Origin: Pseudomonas sp. Os17
GTDB lineage: Bacteria; Pseudomonadota; Gammaproteobacteria; Pseudomonadales; Pseudomonadaceae
NCBI RefSeq assembly: GCF_001547895.1
Contig: NZ_AP014627.1
Span: 3,165,501 to 3,229,500, forward strand
Direction of reading: 5' to 3'
Length of the DNA: 64,000 bases
Shown here: piece after piece, positions 26,881-35,559 of the stretch
Layout of the letters: every line of letters starts with the position of its first letter
How positions within the stretch are numbered: position 1 is the first letter of the stretch
The notes under the pieces: model-generated
Databases searched by the model: none
The model's input: the letters and a program-made list of their open reading frames with translations, nothing else
Told to the model about the DNA's origin: nothing
Program-made: the position numbers and the translations under genes

Positions 26881-27085
26881 AGCCAGCACACCATCCATGG
26901 AGGGACGCTGATGACACTGCGATTGAGTCCGGAAGTACCGGTTGTTCAAGCCGGGTCGGTATCGCCCTAGCGCGCTCCAGTACCGAATTCGGTCGAGCCC
27001 GAGAGCCGATGGCGTCATCGACCCCCTGGCAAGGCTGATAACCCCCTGGCAACTGCCTGTTGCCTAAATCTTGAGGAAAACAACA

Positions 27086-27577
27086 ATGCAAAGCATCAAG
27101 ACTCTGGTATCCGTAGCTTCCTTCGCCATCTGCCTCGGCGCCGCGTCGATGGCCAACGCCGCAACCATCGCGCCTGCCGGGGCGACCTTCTCGGCACCGG
27201 GCACCATTTCGGTGTCTTCGCCGGCGTCGTTCGGTGTGCCGGTCAACTGCAACATCAATTTCACCGGTACCGTGGCCGCCAACGGCTCCAATGCTTCGAT
27301 CACCGGCGCCACTGTCAGTGGCAGCAACTCGCTGTGCGGCGTGCCGTCGCTGCTGGGCCTGCCTTGGACCCTGACCGCGTCCAGCGCCACTGCGGGTACC
27401 GTGACCGGGGTCAACTTCAAGATCCTCTCCAACTGCAGCAGCGCTCCAGTGACCATCAACGTCACCTGGAACAACGCCACCAACACCCTGAGCATTCCTT
27501 CGGCGCAAACCGTCGGCAGCTGCAAGATCACGGCTCTGAGCGTCAACCCAAGCCCGGCGTTCACTGTCACTCCATGA
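27086..27577 (+). CDS. praB: Alkane oxidation activator PraB-like protein
   Basis: A 163-residue secreted protein. The signal peptide ends at SMANA-ATIAP. The mature domain is rich in Ser, Thr, Asn and Ala, predicted mostly beta, with four Cys (VNCNI, SLCGV, SNCSS, GSCKI) that probably make two disulfides. It matches the family annotated in Pseudomonas as alkane oxidation activator PraB. GAGG lies about eight bases before the ATG. A hairpin follows the stop. The 205-base leader (26881-27085) holds only a doubtful 19-codon frame and two copies of ACCCCCTGGCAA. Confidence 0.85.
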   Translation: MQSIKTLVSVASFAICLGAASMANAATIAPAGATFSAPGTISVSSPASFGVPVNCNINFTGTVAANGSNASITGATVSGSNSLCGVPSLLGLPWTLTASSATAGTVTGVNFKILSNCSSAPVTINVTWNNATNTLSIPSAQTVGSCKITALSVNPSPAFTVTP

Positions 27578-27618
27578 AGTTGATCTGACTTCAGCCTGTT
27601 GATCACTTGCTGAAAAAA

Positions 27619-27644
27619 ACAGGCGCCTCGTCAGAGGCGCCTGT
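27619..27644. terminator. Hairpin terminator after praB
   Basis: ACAGGCGCCTC (27619-27629), loop GTCA, GAGGCGCCTGT: a perfect 11-bp stem about 40 bases after the praB stop. An A-run precedes it and no strong T-run follows, so on the plus strand the U-tract is weak. It separates praB from the fadL-like gene. Confidence 0.75.
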
Positions 27645-27701
27645 TGCAGTCCCCCGGATCGGTGGTGACCGACCGCGGTCGATAATAATAAGGAGTGGGG
27701 C

Positions 27702-29138
27702 ATGAATAATAAGAAACACAAGATCCAGACAGTCATCGGCCTGGCCGTGCTGGGTGGCTTGATCAGTTCCGGGTCGGTTCAAGCGGGTGGTTTCTCTACT
27801 CCAACGTACGGTGCTCCCGGCTGGGGCCGGGCGTTCGGTGGGGGTTCGCTGTTCAAGAATGATCCCAGTGCGGCCTTCAACAACCCGGCGGCCATGGCGT
27901 TCATCGATCAGAACGTGGCACAGATGACCGTGGATTACGCACGGATCAAGATGAAATTCAAAGGCAATGTCAACGACTATCAGGGCAATCCGGCCTCCAC
28001 CGTTCCCGTGGACGAGTTTGGCAGCATCAGTGGAGACCCCGTGCCGCTGACCGGAAATGGCGGGGAGGGTGGTTTCACTGCCTGGCTACCTACCGGCTTC
28101 ATGGTATTGCCGATCAACGACCGCTTCGCCTTCGGCCTCAGTCAGGTGGTGCCGTTGGGCATGCGCAGCACCTGGGATGAGGGCTGGAAGGGCCGCGACT
28201 TCGCTGTAGATACCAAGATCGAAACGGTTGGTCTGACCGGGGCTCTTTCGTTCAAGGTTCGCGAAGATTTCTCCATCGGTGCTGGTGTAATCGTGCAGCA
28301 CAGCAAGGGCTTCGTCAGCCAGAACCTCAACCTCAGCGGCGCAGCTGGCATGTCCGTACTGCCTGGAGCGCCTTCCGGCGCCGGTTCGGACCTGATGCGA
28401 GTCAAGGTGGATAACACCTCGGTCGGCTGGTTCACCGGCGTCACCTGGAAACCCACCGAACAGGACACCGTGGGCCTGAACTATCACGCCAAGATCAAGA
28501 ACAAGATGGAGGGCAAGTACAACATTCGCGTCGATGCCTTGGGTCGAAACTTCACCACTCTGCCGGCAGGCCCCAATGGCGAGACCCTGACGGAACTGGC
28601 GTATCCAGGCCTCAAGCTCTTCCCCGATGGTGCCAACGCCAGTACCCAACTGGATATTCCCGCCACCGCCGGGCTGGATTGGGTGCACGTGTTCAATGAC
28701 CGCTTCACCCTCGGCGCCAGTGTGCTCTGGACCCAGTGGTCGTCGTTCAAGGACCTGACGCTCAAGTCCGACGGCAATGTCCTGGTCGCCATTCCCTACA
28801 AGTACAAGGACGCGGTGATGTACTCGTTAGGAGGCGACTACAAGTTCACCGACCAACTGACCCTGCGCGCCGGTGTGGCCTTCGATGAAACCCCAACCCG
28901 TAATTCCACACGTGACCCACGGATCCCGGACAACGATCGCTGGTTCACCTCTTTGGGATTCGGCTATGACATCAAGGCCATTCCAGGGTTGACCATCGAC
29001 GGCGCGTACTCGCGGCAGTTCGTCAAGGAGGCCAAGCTCAAGACCGTCAACCAGGATCGCCTCGGTGGTTCCAGCATCGATGGCAAGGTCGACGCCAAAG
29101 GCGAAGTGGTAAGTCTCTCCGCGACCTATCACTTCTGA
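27702..29138 (+). CDS. FadL/OmpP1-family outer-membrane channel
   Basis: A 478-residue outer-membrane beta-barrel for long-chain fatty acids or hydrocarbons. A signal peptide (VIGLAVLGGLISSGSVQA) is followed by the family N-terminus AGGFSTPTYGAPGWGRAFGGG and the NDPSAAFNNPAAMAF hatch motif. It ends in LSATYHF, with the C-terminal aromatic residue required for barrel insertion. AAGGAG precedes the ATG. Its position between praB and the fadE operon suggests alkane or fatty-acid uptake across the outer membrane, as known for AlkL- and FadL-type channels. Confidence 0.94.
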   Translation: MNNKKHKIQTVIGLAVLGGLISSGSVQAGGFSTPTYGAPGWGRAFGGGSLFKNDPSAAFNNPAAMAFIDQNVAQMTVDYARIKMKFKGNVNDYQGNPASTVPVDEFGSISGDPVPLTGNGGEGGFTAWLPTGFMVLPINDRFAFGLSQVVPLGMRSTWDEGWKGRDFAVDTKIETVGLTGALSFKVREDFSIGAGVIVQHSKGFVSQNLNLSGAAGMSVLPGAPSGAGSDLMRVKVDNTSVGWFTGVTWKPTEQDTVGLNYHAKIKNKMEGKYNIRVDALGRNFTTLPAGPNGETLTELAYPGLKLFPDGANASTQLDIPATAGLDWVHVFNDRFTLGASVLWTQWSSFKDLTLKSDGNVLVAIPYKYKDAVMYSLGGDYKFTDQLTLRAGVAFDETPTRNSTRDPRIPDNDRWFTSLGFGYDIKAIPGLTIDGAYSRQFVKEAKLKTVNQDRLGGSSIDGKVDAKGEVVSLSATYHF

Positions 29139-29302
29139 GGCCCCAGGCCTTATCCGGGCGCTGATACGACGGCAGTACAAAGGGATTGCGCTACTGCCGT
29201 TGGCTGCACGGGTCGGCTCCAGACCCGTCTTCAACCTGTTTTTTTCAACCCCGGGCTGACGCTGTTCAGCCGTTATGCATTGGCGAATTCACTCAAAACA
29301 AT

Positions 29303-29322
29303 ATTTAAAAATAAAATTTGAA
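29303..29322 (+). promoter_or_regulatory. Candidate shared operator, copy C (fadE operon)
   Basis: ATTTAAAA, four bases, then AATTTGAA followed by ACA, inside the 277-base gap (29139-29415) upstream of fadE. It fits the pattern of copies A, B, D and E with one mismatch in each half. The gap is otherwise free of genes and is AT-rich from 29280 to 29335. Confidence 0.35.
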
Positions 29323-29415
29323 ACATGCTTCTTTCCTTTGTAGGGTGATCTGCAGGGGGCCGGCACAACGCCCAGGGCCCTGGTGGTCGTCTCGTTAGAA
29401 CAAGAGAGGTATTCC

Positions 29416-31965
29416 ATGATTGTCTGGTTATTGGTGGGACTTGCCGCAGCGCTCGCGCTGGCTTATCGACAGGCGACAGCCGCCCTGTGGCTGGGCGCCG
29501 CAGTGGTGTGGCTGGCGGTCGCGTATCTGTTCAGCCTGGTGGGCACCCTGGGATTGACCCTCGGCGTGTTGCTGGTGTTGGCGCCGGCCGCGCTGCTGTG
29601 CATCAAGCCCTTGCGCCGCGCCTTGCTCACCCGCCGCGCCCTGGCGATGTTTCGCAAGATCATGCCGGCCATGTCCGACACCGAGCGTGCGGCCATCGAG
29701 TCCGGCACGGTCTGGTGGGACGCCGAGCTGTTCAGCGGCAAGCCGGATTGGCCGCGTCTGTTGCAGAGCGCTCCGGCCAGCTTGAGCGCCGAGGAACAGG
29801 CGTTCATGGACAACGAAGTGGAAACCCTGTGCGACATGGCCAACGACTGGGAGACCACCCAGATCTGGCAGGACCTGTCGCCCAAGGCCTGGCAATACAC
29901 CAAGGACGCCGGGTTCCTGGGGATGATCATTCCCAAGCAGTACGGCGGCAAAGGTTTCTCCCATTACGCCCATTCCCAAGTGGTGATGAAGCTCTCGACC
30001 CGCTGCTCGGCGGCGGCGATTTCGGTGATGGTGCCCAACTCCCTGGGCCCGGCCGAGCTGCTGCTGCACTACGGCACCGAGGCCCAGCGCCAGCATTACC
30101 TGCCGCGCCTGGCTCGCGGCGAAGACATTCCCTGTTTTGCCCTGACCAGCCCCTATGCCGGTTCCGACGCCGGGGCCATCCCCGATGTCGGGGTGGTGTG
30201 CAAGGGCCAGTTCGAAGGCCAGGAAGTGCTCGGCTTTCGCGTCACCTGGGACAAGCGCTACATCACCCTGGGCCCGATCGCCACGGTGCTGGGGCTGGCG
30301 TTTCGCGCCGAAGACCCGGAGGGCCTGCTGGGCAGCAAGGGCAGCCTGGGGATCACCTGCGCGCTGATTCCCACCACCCATCCGGGGGTCAATACCGGGC
30401 GTCGCCACTGGCCGCTGAACGCGGTGTTCCAGAACGGCCCGACCACCGGCAAGGATGTGTTCATTCCCCTGGAATGGGTGATCGGCGGTGGCGCCCAGGT
30501 GGGCAATGGCTGGCGCATGCTGATGGAATGCCTGGCCGCCGGGCGCGCCATTTCCCTGCCGTCGGCCAACGTCGGCCTGGGCAAGGTGGCGGTGCGCGGC
30601 ACCACGGCGTATGCGGCGATGCGCAAGCAGTTCGGCCTGCCCATCGGCAAGTTCGAAGGGGTGCAGGCGCCCCTGGCGCGCATGGCCGGGCATCTGTATG
30701 CCTGTGACGCGGTGCGCAAGGTCTCGGTGGCGTCCCTGGATGCTGGCGAGAAGCCGTCGGTGATCTCGGCCATCGCCAAGTACCACGTCACCGAGCGGGC
30801 CCGGGCCATCGTCAACGACGGCATGGACATCGTTGCCGGCAAGGGCATCTGCATGGGCCCCAACAACTTCCTGGCCCGGGCCTACCAGCAAAGCCCGATC
30901 GCTATCACCGTGGAAGGCGCGAACATCATGACCCGCTGCCTGATCATCTACGGTCAGGGGCTGATCCGTTGCCATCCCTACGTGTTCCGCGAAATGGAAG
31001 CGGCGCGGGACACCGGGCGCAAGGGCCTGGAAGAGTTCGACAGCGCGATGTTCGGTCATATCAGCTTTGTCTTCGCCAACACCGTGCGTGCCGCCGTGCA
31101 TGCGCTGACCGGCGGCCGGCTGATCAAGGCCCCGGCCAATACCGACAAGGCCCTGGCCGGCTATTACCGGCAGATCCAGCGCCTGTCGGTGGTGCTGGCC
31201 CTGGCGTCGGACATTTCCATGGGCGTGCTGGGCGGTGCCCTCAAGCGCAAGGAAAGCATCACCGGGCGCCTGGGGGACATTCTGTCCCAGCTGTACATCC
31301 TGTCCTGCGTGTTGAAGCGTTTCGAGGACGACGGCCGGCCCCAGGCCGATCTGCCCCTGGTGCACTGGGCCGCTCAAGACTCCCTGCTGCGAGCCCATGA
31401 AGCCCTGGCCGAAGTGCTGGACAACTACCCGTCCAAGGCGGCTGCGCGGATCATTCGCGGCCTGAGCTTTCCCCTGGGCATTGCCCAGCGCAAACCCTCG
31501 GATCGCCTGCTGGCGCAAGTGGCCGAGCTGGTGCAGACCCCGGGCCCGACCCGCGACCGCCTGCTGGCCGACTCCTACATCCCGCAGCCGGACATCGACA
31601 AGCTGGCCTATGGCGAACTGGCGTTCCGCCTGCAGCCGCAGGTGGACCTGATCGAGGCGCGGCTCAAGCCGGCGATCAAGCAGGGCGTCCTGGCGCCGCT
31701 GCCGATCTCCCGCGAGGCCTTCGTGATCTGGCGGGTCAAGGCCCTGGAACTGCAACTGATCAGCGCGGACGAGGACGAGCTGCTGGGGCGCTACGTGGAA
31801 TACGGCGATCACGCGATCCAGGTCGACGACTTCCCTCAGGACTTCGGTCTGCTGGAAGCCCTGCAGCAGCGTCAGGCGCACTTCGAGCAAGGCGCCAGGC
31901 CGGCCTCGCGCAAACGTACGGCCAGCAGCGAAGACGCGGTGGTCGCCAGCGATTCGGCCTATTGA
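29416..31965 (+). CDS. fadE: Acyl-CoA dehydrogenase, FadE long form
   Basis: First oxidative step of beta-oxidation: acyl-CoA to trans-2-enoyl-CoA with FAD. At 849 residues it matches the large enterobacterial FadE class (about 814) rather than the usual 380-residue form. It begins with two hydrophobic segments (IVWLLVGLAAALALAY; LFSLVGTLGLTLGVLLVLAPAAL), indicating membrane attachment. The dehydrogenase core has FLGMIIPKQYGGKGFS, CFALTSPYAGSDAGA, and VEGANIMTRCLIIYGQG. The C-terminal part matches the DUF1974 extension. GAGG lies six to seven bases before the ATG at 29416. It heads an operon with fabG-like, maoC, thiolase and fadD genes. Confidence 0.95.
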   Translation: MIVWLLVGLAAALALAYRQATAALWLGAAVVWLAVAYLFSLVGTLGLTLGVLLVLAPAALLCIKPLRRALLTRRALAMFRKIMPAMSDTERAAIESGTVWWDAELFSGKPDWPRLLQSAPASLSAEEQAFMDNEVETLCDMANDWETTQIWQDLSPKAWQYTKDAGFLGMIIPKQYGGKGFSHYAHSQVVMKLSTRCSAAAISVMVPNSLGPAELLLHYGTEAQRQHYLPRLARGEDIPCFALTSPYAGSDAGAIPDVGVVCKGQFEGQEVLGFRVTWDKRYITLGPIATVLGLAFRAEDPEGLLGSKGSLGITCALIPTTHPGVNTGRRHWPLNAVFQNGPTTGKDVFIPLEWVIGGGAQVGNGWRMLMECLAAGRAISLPSANVGLGKVAVRGTTAYAAMRKQFGLPIGKFEGVQAPLARMAGHLYACDAVRKVSVASLDAGEKPSVISAIAKYHVTERARAIVNDGMDIVAGKGICMGPNNFLARAYQQSPIAITVEGANIMTRCLIIYGQGLIRCHPYVFREMEAARDTGRKGLEEFDSAMFGHISFVFANTVRAAVHALTGGRLIKAPANTDKALAGYYRQIQRLSVVLALASDISMGVLGGALKRKESITGRLGDILSQLYILSCVLKRFEDDGRPQADLPLVHWAAQDSLLRAHEALAEVLDNYPSKAAARIIRGLSFPLGIAQRKPSDRLLAQVAELVQTPGPTRDRLLADSYIPQPDIDKLAYGELAFRLQPQVDLIEARLKPAIKQGVLAPLPISREAFVIWRVKALELQLISADEDELLGRYVEYGDHAIQVDDFPQDFGLLEALQQRQAHFEQGARPASRKRTASSEDAVVASDSAY

Positions 31966-31995
31966 CCCTCTACTGGATTGGATCGGGATCTCTTT

Positions 31996-33348
31996 ATGTC
32001 TGACGGTTATCTTTCGTTCGTCAATTCCGGGTGGGGCCGCTGGCTGGCCCAGCGTACCGGCCTGCCGCAACCGGTGCCGCTCCAGCGCCACCGCGAGGGG
32101 CAGGGCGGCAACCTGATCAACCCGGTGATCCTCGCCGCGGCGCCCGAAGGCCGCCTGCTGGGCGAGCTGCAACGGATCTTCGCCGCCACCGACACCGTGG
32201 CGGCCCAGGCCGCGAGTATCAATGCACCCTCGACGGTGAAGGTCCAGGGCCTAGTGTTCGACGCCAGCGGGCTGGCGGATATCGCCCAGCTCGATGAGCT
32301 GTACCGCTGCTTTCACGCCAATGTCCGGCGCCTGGGCGCCCATGCTCGGGTGCTGGTGCTTGGCACGCCGCCGGAACACTGCAAGGCGTTGGAGCAGGCG
32401 GTGGCGCAGCGGGCCTTGGAAGGTTTCGTGCGCTCCCTGGGCAAGGAACTGCGTCGGGCCATCACCGTCCAGTTGCTGTATGTCGAGCCCGGTGCCGAAG
32501 CCGAACTGGACAGCAGCCTGCGCTTCTTCCTGTCCCGGCGCTCGGCCTATGTCTCGGGCCAGGTGGTGCGCATCGGCGAGCCGGTGGACGTGCCCCGGCA
32601 CATCGATTGGGAGCGGCCCTTGAGCGGACGGCGAGCCCTGGTCACCGGTGCCTGCCGCGGCATCGGCCTGGCGATTGCCAAGGTCCTGGCCCGGGACGGC
32701 GCCCAGGTGGTGTGCCTGGACATTCCCCAGGTCGAGGCCGAGTTGCAGCAGGCCGCAGCCGGCCTCAAGGGCGATGCCCTGGCCCTGGACATCACTGCCG
32801 CCGGGGTCGGGCAACGCTTGCTGGAGTTCGTCGGTGAGCACGGCGCGTTCGATATCGTCGTGCACAACGCCGGCATCACCCAGGACAAGACCCTGGCCAA
32901 GATGACCGAGGCGGCGTGGCGCAAGGTCATGGCGGTCAACCTGGAAGCGCCGCTGCTGCTCAGTCAGGCGTTGCTCGCGGGCCAGGGCCTGAACCCCGGT
33001 GGGCGGATCGTCTGTGTGTCGTCGATTTCCGGAATCGCCGGCAACCTCGGGCAAAGCAACTACGCCACCTCCAAGGCCGGGGTCATTGGCCTGGTGCAGA
33101 ACCTGGCGCCCCTGGCGGCGCGCCAGCAGATCACCGTCAACGGCGTGGCCCCGGGGTTCATCGAAACCCAGATGACCGCGAAGATCCCGCTGCTGATCCG
33201 CGAGGCGGGACGGCGCATGAACTCCATGAACCAGGGCGGGCAGGCCGTGGACGTGGCGGAAACCATCGCCTGGCTGGCCCATCCGGGTTCCGGCGGGATC
33301 AATGGGCAGGTGGTCCGCGTCTGCGGGCAAAGCCTGCTGGGGGCCTGA
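31996..33348 (+). CDS. High-molecular-weight FabG (FabG4-like) 3-oxoacyl reductase / 3-hydroxyacyl dehydrogenase
   Basis: A 450-residue two-domain SDR. The N-terminal domain (about 1-210) is a Rossmann-like fold without a cofactor motif, and the C-terminal domain is a canonical SDR: VTGACRGIGLAIAK, HNAGITQDKTLAKM, SSISGIAGNLGQSNYATSKAG with catalytic Ser, Tyr and Lys. Size and layout match M. tuberculosis FabG4. In this beta-oxidation operon it would interconvert 3-hydroxyacyl- and 3-oxoacyl-CoA. The ATG at 31996 is 30 bases after fadE; the ribosome-binding site (GGATC) is weak. Confidence 0.93.
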   Translation: MSDGYLSFVNSGWGRWLAQRTGLPQPVPLQRHREGQGGNLINPVILAAAPEGRLLGELQRIFAATDTVAAQAASINAPSTVKVQGLVFDASGLADIAQLDELYRCFHANVRRLGAHARVLVLGTPPEHCKALEQAVAQRALEGFVRSLGKELRRAITVQLLYVEPGAEAELDSSLRFFLSRRSAYVSGQVVRIGEPVDVPRHIDWERPLSGRRALVTGACRGIGLAIAKVLARDGAQVVCLDIPQVEAELQQAAAGLKGDALALDITAAGVGQRLLEFVGEHGAFDIVVHNAGITQDKTLAKMTEAAWRKVMAVNLEAPLLLSQALLAGQGLNPGGRIVCVSSISGIAGNLGQSNYATSKAGVIGLVQNLAPLAARQQITVNGVAPGFIETQMTAKIPLLIREAGRRMNSMNQGGQAVDVAETIAWLAHPGSGGINGQVVRVCGQSLLGA

Positions 33349-33351
33349 GCC

Positions 33352-34245
33352 ATGAATAGCGACAGCGCCATTCGCATCATCGAACCGCCACCGTCCCGGG
33401 GCCAACTGCTCTATGACGGCATCCGCAGCCTGCGCAAGCCCAAGCCGGACGCCGCGCCGGCGCTGCCCGCCGAGCGCCTGGTGCGTCCGGCGGTGGAGTT
33501 GCAGGCCGCCGGGATCGCCCGCTACGCCCAGGCCTGCAGCTTTCGCCGGGAACACGGGGTGCCGCTGGCATTTCCCCACACCCTGGCGTTTCCCTTGCAC
33601 CTGTTGTTGCTGACCGACCGCAGGTTTCCCTATCCGGCCAGCGGCATGGTTCACCTGGCCAATCGCATTCGCCAGTACCAGAAGCTGGAGGAGGGCCAGG
33701 CCCTGCGCCTGGAAGTGTTCGCCGAACGCTGGCTGGCCCATCCCAAGGGCCAGGCGCTGTCTATCGCCACCCGGGCCCACAGCGGTGGCAGCCTGGTCTG
33801 GGAAAGCCACAGCCTGTACCTGCGCCGTGGCGTGCCCAGCCCCATCGGCGAGCCCTGGGAAGGCGCGCTGAAGCAGGATGAAGCGCCACTGATTCGCACC
33901 CAGCGCTGGAACCTGGGGGGCGACCTGGGACGGCGTTTCGCCCAGGTCAGCGGCGACTTCAACCCGATTCACACCTCCTGGCTCGGCGCCCGGCTGTTCG
34001 GTTTCCGCCGCCCCATCGCCCACGGCATGTGGACCCTGGGCCGGGCCCTGGCGGCCCAGCAACCGCCTCATGCGCTGGCGGCGGCGGAGCTGGACTGCGA
34101 GTTCAAGCTGCCGATCCTGCTGCCGGCGGCGGTGACCTTGTGGAACCGTCTGCCGGACGGTCCGCGCCATGAGTTCGAAGTGCGCAACAACGCGGGGGAC
34201 AAGCCCCACATGCGCGGCCTATTTATCTGGGGAGCTGGGCAATGA
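33352..34245 (+). CDS. MaoC-family (R)-enoyl-CoA hydratase
   Basis: A 297-residue hot-dog-fold hydratase. The hydratase-2 motif is complete: QVSGDFNPIHTSWLGARLFGF, with catalytic Asp and His, followed by PIAHGMWTLGRAL. The length and N-terminal half match HtdX-like double hot-dog enzymes. It would hydrate trans-2-enoyl-CoA to 3-hydroxyacyl-CoA for the FabG-like enzyme. It begins three bases after that gene's stop and overlaps the thiolase start by four bases. Confidence 0.93.
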   Translation: MNSDSAIRIIEPPPSRGQLLYDGIRSLRKPKPDAAPALPAERLVRPAVELQAAGIARYAQACSFRREHGVPLAFPHTLAFPLHLLLLTDRRFPYPASGMVHLANRIRQYQKLEEGQALRLEVFAERWLAHPKGQALSIATRAHSGGSLVWESHSLYLRRGVPSPIGEPWEGALKQDEAPLIRTQRWNLGGDLGRRFAQVSGDFNPIHTSWLGARLFGFRRPIAHGMWTLGRALAAQQPPHALAAAELDCEFKLPILLPAAVTLWNRLPDGPRHEFEVRNNAGDKPHMRGLFIWGAGQ

Positions 34246-35540
34246 CTGAGTACAGTTTCAATCCGGCGCCGGTGCGCCGGGTGGCGATCATCGGCGGCAA
34301 CCGGATTCCCTTCGCCCGCTCCAACACGGTCTATGCCAACGACAGCAACCAGGACCTGCTGGTGGCGGCGTTGCAGGGGCTGGTGGATCGCTACGGCCTG
34401 TCCGGCCAGCGCCTGGGGGAGTTCGCCGCGGGGGCGGTGATCAAGCATTCCCGGGATTTCAACCTGGCCCGGGAGAGCCTGCTGTCCACCACCCTGGCGC
34501 CCCAGACCCCGGCCTATGACGTGCAGCAGGCCTGTGGCACTGGGCTTGAGGCGGCGTTGCTGGTGGCCAACAAGATCGCCCTGGGACAGATCGAGGTGGG
34601 GATTGCCGGCGGTGCCGACACCACCTCCGACGCGCCGATCGGCATCAATGAAGGGCTGCGCCGGATCCTGCTCCAGGCCAACCGGGCCAAGGGCACCGGC
34701 AACAAGCTGCGCAGCCTGCTCAAGGTGCGCCCGGGGATGTTCTTCAAGCCGCTGCTGCCGCGCAACGGCGAGCCACGCACCGGGCTGTCCATGGGCGAGC
34801 ACTGTGAAGAAATGGCCAAGCGCTGGCACATCAAGCGCCTGGCCCAGGATGAACTGGCGCTGGCCAGCCACCAGCAGTTGCATGCCGCCTATCAGCGCGG
34901 CTTCTTCGACGACCTGATCACCCCGTATCGCGGCCTGACCCGGGACAACAACCTGCGAGCCGATGCCAGCCTGGAGAAGCTCGCCGGCCTGGGCCCGGCC
35001 TATGACCGCCACAACGGCACCCTGACCGCCGGCAACTCGACCCCGCTCACCGACGGTGCCTCGGTGGTGCTGCTGGCCAGCGAAGACTGGGCCGCGGCCA
35101 ACAACCTGCCGGTGCTGGCCTACCTGCGCACCGGGGAAACCGCCGCGGTGAATTTTGTCGACGGCAGCGAAGGGTTGCTGATGGCCCCGGCCTACGCTGT
35201 GCCGCGCATGCTGGCCCGGGAAGGGCTGGGCCTGGGGGATTTCGACTTCTACGAGATTCACGAAGCCTTCGCCGCTCAGGTGCTGTGCACCCTCAAGGCC
35301 TGGGAAGACGCCGATTACTGCCGGGAAAAACTCGGCCTCGAAGGGCCGCTGGGCAGCATCGAGCGCAGCAAGCTCAACGTCAACGGCGGCTCCCTGGGCT
35401 GTGGGCATCCGTTTGCCGCCACCGGCGGACGCTTGCTGGCGACCCTGGCCAAGGCGATCCACCAGCGTGGCTCCGGTCGGGGACTGATTTCCGTCTGTGC
35501 CGCGGGCGGGCTGGGTGTCACCGCCATCGTCGAAAAATAA
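34242..35540 (+). CDS. Thiolase (acetyl-CoA acetyltransferase, FadI/FadA2-like)
   Basis: A 432-residue thiolase that cleaves 3-oxoacyl-CoA to acetyl-CoA and a shortened acyl-CoA. The acylated Cys is in QQACGTGLEAALL, the active-site His in GCGHPFAATGGR, the NEAF-type position reads IHEAFAAQVL, and the second Cys is in SVCAAGGLG. The ATG overlaps the MaoC stop by four bases. Size resembles FadI-type subunits. Confidence 0.95.
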   Translation: MTEYSFNPAPVRRVAIIGGNRIPFARSNTVYANDSNQDLLVAALQGLVDRYGLSGQRLGEFAAGAVIKHSRDFNLARESLLSTTLAPQTPAYDVQQACGTGLEAALLVANKIALGQIEVGIAGGADTTSDAPIGINEGLRRILLQANRAKGTGNKLRSLLKVRPGMFFKPLLPRNGEPRTGLSMGEHCEEMAKRWHIKRLAQDELALASHQQLHAAYQRGFFDDLITPYRGLTRDNNLRADASLEKLAGLGPAYDRHNGTLTAGNSTPLTDGASVVLLASEDWAAANNLPVLAYLRTGETAAVNFVDGSEGLLMAPAYAVPRMLAREGLGLGDFDFYEIHEAFAAQVLCTLKAWEDADYCREKLGLEGPLGSIERSKLNVNGGSLGCGHPFAATGGRLLATLAKAIHQRGSGRGLISVCAAGGLGVTAIVEK

Positions 35541-35559
35541 AATAACAAGGAGACTGCCA

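Noticed and set aside
26911..26970. 19-codon gene in the praB leader
   Set aside because: Good ribosome-binding site but too short and without recognisable features to list as a gene; kept only as a low-interest finding.
27041..27060. Possible sigma-54 promoter before praB (TGGCAAC...TTGC)
   Set aside because: GG and GC are 12 bases apart rather than the required 10.
29428..32172. Minus-strand open frame of 914 codons opposite fadE
   Set aside because: Antisense shadow; fadE on the other strand has complete family motifs and a good start.
32251..34209. Minus-strand open frame of 652 codons across fabG-like and maoC genes
   Set aside because: Spans two clear genes on the other strand and has no domain.
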